This document shows, one piece after another, positions 8,626 through 16,580 of a stretch of 64,000 nt of DNA. The first letter of the stretch is position 1, and each line of letters starts with the position of its first letter. The notes below the pieces were generated by a model. The model searched no databases, had not been told where the DNA came from, and was given only the letters and a program-made list of their open reading frames with translations. A program made the position numbers and the translations under genes. The DNA is from Microbacterium sp. UFMG61 (GTDB lineage Bacteria > Actinomycetota > Actinomycetes > Actinomycetales > Microbacteriaceae), in contig NZ_JACAFP010000008.1 of assembly GCF_015354505.1 (NCBI RefSeq), forward strand, positions 5 to 64,004, read 5' to 3'.

Positions 8626-9202
8626 AGTGTTCCCTTCGATGCGACGAGCGTGGTGGGGCGGGGCGCTGCCCGGATGTCGTGCTGCGCTGTCGCGGCCGTT
8701 CGAAGCCGTCTGCACAGCGAACCAGCAGCCACCGACATCGGGTCGCTCGACCACGCTACGAGCGGCTGTTTTCGGTCGCAACACAGGCTGTGGATAACTC
8801 TGTGGAGAGTGTGCGGAGAATTCCGGAGTGTCTGTGCACAACCGCTGTGGATAACCCGGTGGACTACGTGAAATCAGTACCCGTTTATTTCCCGTGAACT
8901 GGACTTTACTGTTTCCCCAACCTGTGGATGAGAACGCGGTTCAACTGCACGTTTAAGGTTTGTCCACCGGTTGGGGAGATGTGTAGAACCTGGGGAAAGT
9001 CAAGCCGAGATTTCACCGGGCGCGTCACAGATCGCAACGCGTCGGAACACGCGGTCGCGACCAGCGGATTTGGTCATCAGGGGTATGGACACGAGCGATA
9101 TGTCGGGAGTATCTTCCCGCCTGTGACCGACGCATCTCGCGTCGGAACGATCCCCCCGTGAGCGCACGGCCCACAGGCAGCGGGCGCAGGCACGCGGCTG
9201 CC
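8626..9202. promoter_or_regulatory. dnaB upstream region with a cluster of DnaA-box-like 9-mers
   Basis: Two exact DnaA boxes (TGTGGATAA, the complement of TTATCCACA) lie at 8789-8797 and 8846-8854. Near matches are at 8833-8841 (TGTGCACAA) and 8923-8931 (TGTGGATGA), with a half match TGTCCACC near 8961. Hand inspection shows less GC here than in flanking genes (TTTATTTCCC, ACTTTACTG). No gene is evident. It may be the dnaB promoter under DnaA control or a DnaA-titration site; it does not look like the full oriC. Confidence 0.55.
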
Positions 9203-9225
9203 TAGACTGGCCCGGGGAGGTCGCC

Positions 9226-9711
9226 ATGGTCGACGTTCGACGCCTGCGGCGGGCGGTCAACGGCGCCCGCACGTTCACCGTGCCGGTGGATGCCGTCGCA
9301 ACCGCCCTCGCCGAGATCGATCGCGCGATGCAGTCCGCCCACTTCCGCGCAGCGACACCCACGACAGCGGCGGGTGCCACACGCACCTACCGGCGCGGAT
9401 CCGTGGTGGGTGACGTCCTGATCGGAGGGAGCGGTCTTTCGACGCTCACGACCCGCCTGGGGCCCCTCTCCGCGAGGGGTGTCGTCGTCGTGTGGGTCGG
9501 CGAGCACGTCCCGGGAACCACGCGCGTGATCGTCTCTCTCGTCGACGGCTCGCACGTCGGCGGTGACTTCGTCGATGCGGTCGACGATGCGGTGCGCGGC
9601 CTCATCGCTCGCGGCGTTCCCGTGTCGGACGACGTATGGTCTCGGGCGGTCGATGTGGATCCGGCGCTCCCCGCGCATCCCCGTCGCGCGACCGAGCTCG
9701 GACTCCGCTGA
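9226..9711 (+). CDS. Conserved-looking protein of unknown function between dnaB and rplI
   Basis: A 161-residue protein with no signal peptide, membrane segment or motif that I know. It starts VDVRRLRRAVNGARTF and has a central strand-rich part (GVVVVWVGEHVPGTTRVIVS). Codon use looks like the neighbours and GGGGAGG lies 7 bases before the ATG, which supports a real gene. A possible -10 (TAGACT) is at 9203-9208. It is divergent from dnaB and convergent with rplI. Function unknown. Confidence 0.7.
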   Translation: MVDVRRLRRAVNGARTFTVPVDAVATALAEIDRAMQSAHFRAATPTTAAGATRTYRRGSVVGDVLIGGSGLSTLTTRLGPLSARGVVVVWVGEHVPGTTRVIVSLVDGSHVGGDFVDAVDDAVRGLIARGVPVSDDVWSRAVDVDPALPAHPRRATELGLR

Positions 9712-9726
9712 CGACGGGATGCAGAA

Positions 9727-9754
9727 CGCCCCCTGTCCCGGAGGACAGGGGGCG
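9727..9754. terminator. Bidirectional terminator between the 9226 gene and rplI
   Basis: Perfect 12-base stem CGCCCCCTGTCC / GGACAGGGGGCG with a 4-base loop, lying between two convergent genes. It can serve both strands. Confidence 0.8.
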
Positions 9755-9775
9755 ATTCGCGCGGGGTGTCGGGCC

Positions 9776-10228
9776 TTACTTGGCGGCGACGACCTGCAGG
9801 GTGATGACAGCGGTCACGTCGTCGTGCAGACGAACCGTGGCCTCGTGCTCACCGACGACCTTGATGGCCGATCCGATGTGCACCTTGCGCTTGTCGATCG
9901 AGCCGAGACCGGCTGCAGACACGGCGTCGGCGACATCGGCGGTCTTGACCGAACCGAAGAGACGACCCTCGTTGCCGGCCTTGACCGTCAGGCGCACCTT
10001 GGTGCCCTCGATGGTGTTCTTCAGGGCCACGGCCTCGTCGCGGTCGTGGATCGCACGCGCCTGACGAGCAGCCTGGATCGAAGCGACCTGCTTTTCGCCA
10101 CCGCGGGTCCACGCCGTAGCGAAGCCCTGGGGGATGAGGTAGTTGCGGGCGTACCCGTTCTTGACCTCGACCACGTCACCGGCGCTTCCGAGCCCGGCGA
10201 CCTCGTTCGTGAGAATCAGCTTTGCCAT
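9776..10228 (-). CDS. rplI: 50S ribosomal protein L9
   Basis: A 150-residue L9, the elongated two-domain 23S rRNA-binding protein at the base of the L1 stalk. The N-terminal domain shows the standard [20 protein letters not shown] and [13 protein letters not shown] signature, followed by the long connecting helix and C-terminal domain ending [10 protein letters not shown]. Length is normal. It is the last gene of the rpsF-ssb-rpsR-rplI operon, 11 bases after rpsR. Confidence 0.98.
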   Translation of the reverse strand: MAKLILTNEVAGLGSAGDVVEVKNGYARNYLIPQGFATAWTRGGEKQVASIQAARQARAIHDRDEAVALKNTIEGTKVRLTVKAGNEGRLFGSVKTADVADAVSAAGLGSIDKRKVHIGSAIKVVGEHEATVRLHDDVTAVITLQVVAAK

Positions 10229-10239
10229 ATCCGTACCCC

Positions 10240-10494
10240 TCAGCGGCCAGCGCCGGCGTAGGGCAGGAGAGCCATCTCGCGAGCGTTCTTGATCGCCTTG
10301 GCGATCAGACGCTGCTCCTGCACGGAGACACCGGTGATACGACGGGCGCGGATCTTCCCACGCTCCGAGATGAACTTGCGAAGGGTCGCGACATCCTTGT
10401 AATCGATGAGACCGACCCGGATCGACTTCGCGGGAGCGGCGTTCTTCGCGCCCTTCCGCGGCTTGCGGCGGTCGCCGCTCGACTTTCCAGCCAT
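10240..10494 (-). CDS. rpsR: 30S ribosomal protein S18
   Basis: An 84-residue S18 of the small subunit platform, which pairs with S6. The core motif [18 protein letters not shown] and [19 protein letters not shown] are typical. I see no CxxC zinc pair, so this is the zinc-free form; some actinobacteria carry two forms for zinc stress. It is third in the rpsF operon. Confidence 0.97.
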   Translation of the reverse strand: MAGKSSGDRRKPRKGAKNAAPAKSIRVGLIDYKDVATLRKFISERGKIRARRITGVSVQEQRLIAKAIKNAREMALLPYAGAGR

Positions 10495-10565
10495 TGTTTT
10501 TCCTTAGTTATGAGACGGACCGCTGAGTCTTTCGACGGACTCAGAGACCCGATCCAGAAGATTGT

Positions 10566-11075
10566 TCAGAAGGGGGTGTCGTCGCCGAAGCTGCCCGGAG
10601 TGCTCCAGGCATCGGCGCTGGTCGACGAGCCGGGGGTTGACCACGGCTCCTCCGACACCTGCTGCTGCTGCGCGGGGCGCGACTGTCCGCCGCCGCCACC
10701 GCCACCGTTCGACGCCGCGCGGGTCACCTGTGCGGTCGCGTACCGGAGCGAGGGGCCGATCTCGTCGACCTCCAGCTCGATCGCGGTGCGCTGGTTGCCC
10801 TCGCGGTCCTGGTAGGAGCGCTGACGCAGACGGCCCTGCGCCATGACGCGCATTCCCTTGGTCAGCGAACCCGCCACGTGCTCGGCGAACTCACGCCAGA
10901 CCGACGCGCGGAGGAACAGCGCTTCGCCGTCCTTCCACTCGTTGGCGGCGCGGTCGAAGTTCCGAGGAGTCGAAGCGATGGTGAAGTTCGCCACCGGCAG
11001 TCCGTTCTGCGTGTACCGCAGCTCGGGGTCGGCCGTGAGGTTTCCCACCACGGTGATGACTGTTTCGCCGGCCAT
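10566..11075 (-). CDS. ssb: Single-stranded DNA-binding protein
   Basis: A 169-residue SSB with an N-terminal OB fold ([20 protein letters not shown], then NFTIASTPR), a Gly/Gln-rich linker ([16 protein letters not shown]) and the acidic tip DDTPF that docks partner repair and replication proteins. It coats single-stranded DNA as a tetramer. Its place between rpsF and rpsR is standard for this operon. It starts 5 bases after the rpsF stop. Confidence 0.98.
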   Translation of the reverse strand: MAGETVITVVGNLTADPELRYTQNGLPVANFTIASTPRNFDRAANEWKDGEALFLRASVWREFAEHVAGSLTKGMRVMAQGRLRQRSYQDREGNQRTAIELEVDEIGPSLRYATAQVTRAASNGGGGGGGQSRPAQQQQVSEEPWSTPGSSTSADAWSTPGSFGDDTPF

Positions 11076-11080
11076 GAAAC

Positions 11081-11449
11081 TCAGGCCTTCGCAGCCTTGG
11101 CGGCCTTGCGGGCAGCCTTCTCCTCGGAGCGCTTCGCCTCGGAAGCGATCATTGCCTGAGCTTCCTCAGCGCGGAGCACCTTGGTGCGCATGATCTGCTC
11201 GTTCAGCTTGAGCTGACGGTCGAGCTCCTGCGTGGCCTCGCTGGTCGCGGTGAAGTTCACGACGGCGTAGATGCCTTCGGTCTTCTTCTGGATCTCGTAC
11301 GCGAAACGGCGCTTGCCCCAGACGTCGACCTTTTCAATCGAGCCACCATCGTTGGTGATGACCTTCAGGAACTTGTCGAGCGTAGGGGCGACCTGGCGCT
11401 CGTCGATCTCGGGGGTCAGAATGACCATGAGTTCGTACTGGTGCGTCAC
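11081..11449 (-). CDS. rpsF: 30S ribosomal protein S6
   Basis: A 122-residue S6, partner of S18 on the 16S rRNA platform, with the signature [20 protein letters not shown] and [18 protein letters not shown] and an Ala/Lys-rich tail. It starts with GTG at 11449 and has a strong ribosome site (AAGGAGG, + strand 11457-11463). It is the first gene of the operon; the upstream leader can fold over the ribosome site, see the separate entry. Confidence 0.97.
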   Translation of the reverse strand: MTHQYELMVILTPEIDERQVAPTLDKFLKVITNDGGSIEKVDVWGKRRFAYEIQKKTEGIYAVVNFTATSEATQELDRQLKLNEQIMRTKVLRAEEAQAMIASEAKRSEEKAARKAAKAAKA

Positions 11450-11454
11450 TTACC

Positions 11455-11507
11455 CACCTCCTTCGGACTAGAACGGCTTCCGGGACTTTCCCGGAAGCAG
11501 GAGGGTG
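11455..11507 (-). promoter_or_regulatory. Candidate S6:S18 autoregulatory leader of the rpsF operon
   Basis: On the minus strand a 10-base perfect hairpin (arms 11489-11498 and 11476-11485) is followed directly by CCG (11474-11476). An outer stem pairs CACCCTCCT (11499-11507) with AGGAGGTG (11455-11462), 8 pairs with one bulged C. That outer stem hides the rpsF Shine-Dalgarno. A hairpin, a CCG box and a closing stem match the published layout of the S6:S18-binding leader found in many bacteria. I judged the fit by hand. Confidence 0.5.
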
Positions 11508-11674
11508 TGTGCACGTCGTCGGTCATGGCTTCCCGAATGGACGCCAGAGGGCAGACAACCTCGACAGTCTAGCCGAGATTCCTTCGGACTGCCTCCACGC
11601 GGTTCCGTCCGGAGTTGGCATGCTGGAATGCGTGCGCGGTGATCGACATCGCGCGCACGACCGAAGGGGGAAAC

Positions 11675-12385
11675 ATGATGCGTTCCAAGAAGTGGGGAGT
11701 CGGGCTCGCCCTGACCGCTGCCGTGCTGCTCACCGGCTGCTCTGCCGGCGCCGAGGAGAAGCCCGCCGAAGAGAAGCCCTCCGCCGCGGCGGAGCAGGAG
11801 GAGACGACCGCTCCCACCTCCGACTGCCCGGAGCTCACCGAAGGCGCCTCCGTCGACGGCGCAGCCCTCGGCGCCTGCATCACCGACGCAATGGCGGATA
11901 CGGCCGGCTACGCGGGCACCACGTCGGTGCTCGGCATGGAGTCGACCATGAAGTACAACCCGTCCGAGAAGGCCGTCGAGTCGATCTCGCCCATGGGCTC
12001 GCTGATCGTGATCGGCGACGACGTGTGGGTCAAGTCGTCGACGAGCGAGTGGCAGGCCGCCGACCCGCAGTCGTCGGACCCGGTCATCGCCGCACTGAGC
12101 ACCAGCGCCGCCAACCTCGAGGGCATCGACCCGGCCGAGGCCGCGGGCGGACTGACCGGCGAGTTCACCGTCACCGGCACCGGCACGCGCCTCGACCAGG
12201 AGGTCTTCCTGGTGAGCGGCACGGCCGACATGCAGGGTGTTCCGGTCGACGTCGTCTACGAGGTCACCTCCGACTACGTGATCCTCGCGTCGACGGCATC
12301 CGCCGACGCCGGTGGACAGTCCATCGAGACGTCGATGGAGATCACCGAGTGGGACGTCGCGCAGGACATCGTCGCACCCGTCTGA
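11675..12385 (+). CDS. Secreted lipoprotein, LppX/LprG-like
   Basis: A 236-residue lipoprotein. The signal peptide (MRSKKWGVGLALTAAVLLTG) ends in lipobox LLTG-Cys, so it should be lipid-anchored on the outer face of the membrane. An acidic linker follows, then a domain with repeated pattern KYNPSEKAVES, DDVWVKSSTSEWQ and VFLVSGTADMQGVPVDVVYE. This resembles the antiparallel half-barrel of LppX/LprG-type actinobacterial lipoproteins, which carry lipids. The family call is from pattern only. GAAGGGGG precedes the ATG at 11675. It diverges from rpsF. Confidence 0.75.
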   Translation: MMRSKKWGVGLALTAAVLLTGCSAGAEEKPAEEKPSAAAEQEETTAPTSDCPELTEGASVDGAALGACITDAMADTAGYAGTTSVLGMESTMKYNPSEKAVESISPMGSLIVIGDDVWVKSSTSEWQAADPQSSDPVIAALSTSAANLEGIDPAEAAGGLTGEFTVTGTGTRLDQEVFLVSGTADMQGVPVDVVYEVTSDYVILASTASADAGGQSIETSMEITEWDVAQDIVAPV

Positions 12386-12400
12386 TCCACCGACAGACGC

Positions 12401-12430
12401 TGCGGGCCGGGGCTCTCGCCTCGGCCCGCA
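12401..12430. terminator. Terminator hairpin after the lipoprotein gene
   Basis: Perfect 9-base stem TGCGGGCCG / CGGCCCGCA with a 12-base loop, 15 bases after the stop and between two convergent genes. Confidence 0.65.
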
Positions 12431-12486
12431 GTGCGTCGCTCCCGGTTCCGTCGCGCAGACCACGGGCGACGAGACCGCTCGCGCGA

Positions 12487-14391
12487 TCACGCGTCCAGCG
12501 GCAACCCGAGGATCAGCGCGCGCAGCGTCGTGATCGGAAGCTTGGGTTCTCGCGCCTCGGTGAGCAGCCCGTTCTGCTCCTGCATCGTGTCGGTCAGCTG
12601 AGTCCAGCACCAGCCGGCGAGCCCCCCACGACGACCGCGATGATCCCGGACGCCCGACTGCACGGCTCCCAGGATCTCGGCGAGCCTGCGCTCGTAGTCG
12701 TCGGGGCTGGCGGCTTCGGAGTAGCCCCAGGAGTTCGCGGGCCCCGCATCGGCCGCCCACTTCACTCCGCCGAACTCGGTGAGCATGATCGGCTGGCCCG
12801 TGTCGACGGTCCCCTCGAGGCGGATCCGACGTCCCGCGGGGCCGATGCCCCCGATGTACTCGCGGAGTCGGCTCTCATCGACGTCGTAGCGATCGGTGAG
12901 CACCTCACCGTCCCACTCATAGTCGTGCACCGTCCAGAGGTCCGATGTCCCCAGCTCCCAGCCGTCGTTCGAGATGACCGGCCGGGTCGGGTCGAGCGCC
13001 TTCGTCAGGTGGTACAGCCCCTCGGCGAAGGCCCGCTGGTCGGCGCGCGAGGCGATGTGCTGCACACCCCAGCTCTCGTTGAGCGGAACCCAGGTGATGA
13101 TGCTCGGGTGGGCACGGTCGCGCAGGACCGCCTCGGTCCACTCGGCCGTGGTGCGCCGCACCGACTCGGTGGTGAACGTGTAGGTCGCCGGCATCTCGCC
13201 CCAGACGAGCAGACCGAGTCGATCTGCCCAGTAGAGGAAGCGCTCGTCCTCGACCTTCTGATGCACCCGCACCGAGTTGAACCCGAGTTCGGCGATCAGC
13301 TCGGCCTCTCGACGCAGGGCGTCGGCCGAGGGTGCCGCGAGGTGCGACTCGGGCCAGTAGCCCTGGCTCAGCACCGATCGCAGGGTGACCGGTCGCTCGT
13401 TGAGCAGCAGGGCGCCGTCGCTCCACCCCACCGAGCGGAGGCCGAGGTAACTGGCGACGGCATCCGTCTCGGATCCCGCCGTCTCGACCTGCACCCAGGC
13501 GTCGAGCAGCACCGGGTTCTCGGGCCTCCAGAGCAGGTGCTCGTAGTGCTGACCGTTCGTCTGACCGGCGAGCGGGAAGGTCAGGGTCGTGCTCGTGTCG
13601 TTCGCCGTCACGCTGGCGGTGCCGAGCATCCGCCCCTCGTGGGCGATCCGCACCTGCACGACGCTGTCGGCACGCCGGCTGAGGGCGACCTCGACCGTCA
13701 CCGTCCCCGCGGTCAGGTCGCTCGTCCAGTTGATCGCGGTCACGTGCTGCGGCGGCACCGATTCGAGCCACACGGTCTGCCAGATGCCGGTCGTGCGGTG
13801 GTACCAGATCGCGTGGGGGTCCTCGTGCCAGTCCTGCTTGCCTCGCGGCTGGGCGAGATCGTGCGGGTCGTCTTCGGCGCGCACCACGATCGTGTGCGCG
13901 TCGACGGTCGGAGCGAGCGCATCCGTGATGTCGAACGCGAAGGGCGTGTGGCCCCCCTCGTGCGAGCCGACGACCTGACCGTCGACCCAGACCGTGGCGC
14001 GGTGATCGACGGCGCCGAAGTGCAGAACGGCCCGGCGCCCTGCGGTGTGCCCTGCGGCATCGAGATCGCTCGCGGTCAGCACACGTCGGTACCAGACGAC
14101 GGGGTGGAAGCCGGTGGCGCCCACACCCGACGCCGGCGACTCGGGCGGGAAGGGCACCCGGATGCGATCGGGCAGCTCACGTCCGTCATGCCAGCGCTCG
14201 GTGTGACCCAGATCGGCGTCGTCGTGCGCGAACCCCCATTCGCCGTCGAGGTCGATGAACGAGTCCCGCACCAGCTGAGGGCGCGGGCGCGCGGTCTCCA
14301 ACCGGCTCGCCTGAAGGGACTCGATCCCGGATCGGTCGTCTCGCTGTGCCACGTGTACGGCTCCCTCTTCCGGTCGGCTGGTGCCGGCCAT
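12487..14391 (-). CDS. Glycoside hydrolase family 2 (beta-galactosidase/glucuronidase-like)
   Basis: A 634-residue GH2 enzyme. The sugar-binding jelly-roll is at about 40-210 (IDLDGEWGFAH, VWVDGQVVGSHEGGHTPF), an immunoglobulin-like domain at about 215-320, and the TIM barrel after 330. The acid/base Glu is E439 in PLNESWG and the nucleophile is E539 in MLTEFGG. It lacks the C-terminal domains of large LacZ, so it resembles the shorter beta-glucuronidase or beta-galactosidase group; the exact sugar is not readable. There is no signal peptide, so it acts inside the cell on imported sugars. The divergent LacI-family gene is its likely repressor. Confidence 0.88.
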   Translation of the reverse strand: MAGTSRPEEGAVHVAQRDDRSGIESLQASRLETARPRPQLVRDSFIDLDGEWGFAHDDADLGHTERWHDGRELPDRIRVPFPPESPASGVGATGFHPVVWYRRVLTASDLDAAGHTAGRRAVLHFGAVDHRATVWVDGQVVGSHEGGHTPFAFDITDALAPTVDAHTIVVRAEDDPHDLAQPRGKQDWHEDPHAIWYHRTTGIWQTVWLESVPPQHVTAINWTSDLTAGTVTVEVALSRRADSVVQVRIAHEGRMLGTASVTANDTSTTLTFPLAGQTNGQHYEHLLWRPENPVLLDAWVQVETAGSETDAVASYLGLRSVGWSDGALLLNERPVTLRSVLSQGYWPESHLAAPSADALRREAELIAELGFNSVRVHQKVEDERFLYWADRLGLLVWGEMPATYTFTTESVRRTTAEWTEAVLRDRAHPSIITWVPLNESWGVQHIASRADQRAFAEGLYHLTKALDPTRPVISNDGWELGTSDLWTVHDYEWDGEVLTDRYDVDESRLREYIGGIGPAGRRIRLEGTVDTGQPIMLTEFGGVKWAADAGPANSWGYSEAASPDDYERRLAEILGAVQSGVRDHRGRRGGLAGWCWTQLTDTMQEQNGLLTEAREPKLPITTLRALILGLPLDA

Positions 14392-14425
14392 TCATCGTCG
14401 AACGGGTTGCCCCTCGGAGTACACC

Positions 14426-14454
14426 ACGTTAGTTCCACGTTGAACTATGGTCAA
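14426..14454 (-). promoter_or_regulatory. Promoter of the GH2 gene with embedded LacI-type operator
   Basis: On the minus strand TTGACC (14449-14454) and TAACGT (14426-14431) are 17 bases apart, a normal sigma-70-type promoter. The palindrome TAGTTCCACGTTGAACTA (14430-14447; arms TAGTTC/GAACTA) fills the spacer and overlaps the -10. A bound repressor would block RNA polymerase here. It sits about 100 bases before the divergent lacI-type gene. Confidence 0.65.
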
Positions 14455-14549
14455 ACGCTAGAGTCGGATCGAGCAGGACGCACCGATCCCGCAGACGCTC
14501 GACCCGACGATGCCCGACCCGAGATGCCCGACCCGACGACAGGAACCCC

Positions 14550-15542
14550 ATGGCGCGCGTGACCCTCGCCGACGTCGCGGCTCGAGTCGGCGTCAGCGCC
14601 AAGTCGGTCTCCAACGTCGTGAACGGCACGGGCTGGGTGGGCGCCGAGGTCAGACAGCGCATCCTCGCCGCGATCGACGAGCTCGGCTATCGCCCCAATC
14701 TCGCGGCTCGGCAGCTGCGCAACGGTCGCAGCGGTCTGATCGCACTCGTGCTGCCCGATCTGCGCGAACCGTACTTCGCCGAGTTCGCCTCCTCGTTCGT
14801 CACCGCGGCCCAGCGTCGCGCGCTCACCGTGCTGATCGCGCAGACCGACGGCGACCGCGACACCGAGCTGGCGATGATGGTCGGTGACGGGCTCCCCGCC
14901 CTCGACGGCATCGTGATGAGTCCTCTGCTGCTGACCGCCGCCGATCTCGCCGACCGTCCGGCCACTCCCCCGCTCGTGCTCATCGGCGAGCAGGCCGAGG
15001 TCCTCGTCGGTCCGACCGTGCACCACGTCGGCATCGACAACGTCGCGGCCGCCGCCGCGGCGACGAGCACGCTCATCGCCGATGGACGTCGGCGCATCGC
15101 CGCGGTGGGAGTGCAGGAATCAGGTCCGAGCGCCACGTCACATCTCCGGTTCGAGGGGTATCTCCGTGCTCTCGCCGCTGCCGGTATCGCCCCGGACGAC
15201 TCGCTGCACGCGCCCGTCGATGAGTTCAACCGGGCCGCAGGGTCGGTCGCGGTCGACCGCCTGATCGAGAGCGGTGCCCGGTTCGACGCGCTGTTCTGCT
15301 TCAGCGACAGCCTCGCGCTCGGCGCTCTCTACACGCTCGCGAGTCGGGGCATCGACGTGCCGACGCAGGTGCAGGTCATGGGATTCGACGGCATCGAGGA
15401 GGGCGGATTCCACATTCCGACGTTCTCGACCGTCGGTCATGGCACCGAGCAGGCCGCGACGACGATCCTCGACATCCTCGCGGACCCCACCCCCTCGCCC
15501 GGCGCACATCACGAGGTCCCGTTCACCCTCATTGCGCGCTGA
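14550..15542 (+). CDS. LacI-family transcriptional regulator
   Basis: A 330-residue LacI/GalR repressor. The helix-turn-helix lies at the N-terminus (VTLADVAARVGVSAKSVSNV), the hinge helix around LAARQLRNGRSG, and the periplasmic-binding-like core follows, with VLPDLREPYFAEF and FDALFCFSDSLALGAL. The sugar-type inducer would bind between the two core lobes. It is divergent from the GH2 gene and the shared gap carries a matching palindrome. The target is therefore probably the GH2 promoter and perhaps its own. Confidence 0.93.
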   Translation: MARVTLADVAARVGVSAKSVSNVVNGTGWVGAEVRQRILAAIDELGYRPNLAARQLRNGRSGLIALVLPDLREPYFAEFASSFVTAAQRRALTVLIAQTDGDRDTELAMMVGDGLPALDGIVMSPLLLTAADLADRPATPPLVLIGEQAEVLVGPTVHHVGIDNVAAAAAATSTLIADGRRRIAAVGVQESGPSATSHLRFEGYLRALAAAGIAPDDSLHAPVDEFNRAAGSVAVDRLIESGARFDALFCFSDSLALGALYTLASRGIDVPTQVQVMGFDGIEEGGFHIPTFSTVGHGTEQAATTILDILADPTPSPGAHHEVPFTLIAR

Positions 15543-15568
15543 TCACGTCGCGGGTCCCGCGCAGGCAT

Positions 15569-15637
15569 CGAAGGAGATCTCTCGCATCGACGGACGAGTT
15601 CACGGCATCCGTCCTTCGATACGTGAGATCTCCTTCG
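15569..15637. terminator. Long hairpin between convergent genes (CGAAGGAGATCTC arms)
   Basis: Outer arms CGAAGGAGATCTC (15569-15581) and GAGATCTCCTTCG (15625-15637) are perfect. Inner arms 15583-15596 and 15609-15622 pair with two mismatches, so the stem is close to 27 bases. It lies between the LacI-type gene and the converging ABC operon, as a two-way terminator would. Confidence 0.7.
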
Positions 15638-15640
15638 CAG

Positions 15641-15707
15641 CGCGAGCCGTCCCGCAGCGTGAGCCGCCCCGGCGCGTGAGCGTCCCGGCGCGTGAGCCGT
15701 CCCGGCG
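15641..15707. repeat. Four degenerate 17-base tandem units
   Basis: Units of the form CGTGAGCCGTCCCGGCG follow each other at 15641, 15658, 15675 (16 bases) and 15691. They differ at only a few positions. They occupy the gap between the long hairpin and the end of the ABC operon. Confidence 0.8.
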
Positions 15708-15740
15708 TGCGTCCCCCGACGCGAGGGCACACGGACTCAC

Positions 15741-16580
15741 TCAGCCGAGGACGGGAGGGATCTCCGACCACACGACGCGCTCGTTCACGGTCGGCGCGGC
15801 CGGGATGCGCCCTCGGCCGTCAGGCTCCGGGATCGCGGCGAGCAGCGCCTGCGTGTACGGATGCTGTGGAGCGGACCACACCCGATCAGTCGGTCCCGAC
15901 TCGAGCACACGCCCCGCGTACATCACGAAAGTGCGGTCGGCGATGCGCCGAACGACGGCGAGGTCGTGCGAGATGAACAGCATCCCGGCGCCGGATTCCG
16001 CGACGAGATCGCGCATGAGCCCGGCGACGCTCGTCTGGGTCGAGGCGTCGAGGGCCGAGATCGGCTCGTCGGCGACCAGCAGCGAGGGCCGAGCGGCGAG
16101 CGCCCGCGCGATCGCGAGACGCTGCTTCTGTCCGCCCGAGAACTGGTGCGGGAAGCGCGTGGCGACCTCGGTCGGCAGTCCGACCCGTTCGAGCCACTCC
16201 GCCACGGTCGAGCCCTCGGCCCCGCGGGCGCGGGCCGTCGCGATGCCGTCGGCGATCTGGTCGCCCACGCGACGGCGCGGATTCAGCGAGGTCGACGGAT
16301 CCTGGAACACCATCTGGATGCCGGTGAGGGCGATGTCGCGACGGCGGATGCCGAGCGGGGTCACGGGCGCATCGCGGAACCGCACCTCTCCTCCGGCGAG
16401 CTTCTCGATGCCCACGACGGCGCGGGCGAGGCTCGACTTGCCACTGCCGGACTCGCCGACCAGCGCCACGGTCTCACCCGGGGCGACGCTCAGCGACACG
16501 GTGTCGACGGCGACCACGGGCGGGTTGCCGGGGTAGCGCACGACCACGTCGTGCGCGTCGAGGACGGCGGTCTCACTCAT
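15741..16580 (-). CDS. Peptide-type ABC transporter ATP-binding protein (OppF/DppF-like)
   Basis: A 279-residue ABC ATPase: Walker A GESGSGKSS, Q-loop FQDPSTSLNP, signature FSGGQKQR, Walker B LLVADEPISALD, and an H-loop in FISHDLAVV. The C-terminal part (HPYTQALLAAIPEPDG) is the oligopeptide-family extension. It pairs with the ATPase encoded just upstream; the start codon overlaps that gene's stop (ATGA). Last gene of the five-gene operon 21054-15741. Confidence 0.93.
   Translation of the reverse strand: MSETAVLDAHDVVVRYPGNPPVVAVDTVSLSVAPGETVALVGESGSGKSSLARAVVGIEKLAGGEVRFRDAPVTPLGIRRRDIALTGIQMVFQDPSTSLNPRRRVGDQIADGIATARARGAEGSTVAEWLERVGLPTEVATRFPHQFSGGQKQRLAIARALAARPSLLVADEPISALDASTQTSVAGLMRDLVAESGAGMLFISHDLAVVRRIADRTFVMYAGRVLESGPTDRVWSAPQHPYTQALLAAIPEPDGRGRIPAAPTVNERVVWSEIPPVLG

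Noticed and set aside
7282..8871. Open frame of 529 codons on the plus strand, antisense to dnaB
   Set aside because: It is the GC-driven shadow of dnaB: Arg/Val/Asp-rich, with no family motif, while the minus strand encodes a complete DnaB.
8789..8931. Possible oriC upstream of dnaB
   Set aside because: Too few boxes, no strongly AT-rich unwinding element and no dnaA or dnaN here. parAB and the parS array suggest that oriC lies to the right of the window.
11509..14562. Open frame of 1017 codons on the plus strand
   Set aside because: It runs through two unrelated genes, has Arg/His-rich composition and no motif. The GH2 gene on the other strand explains most of it.
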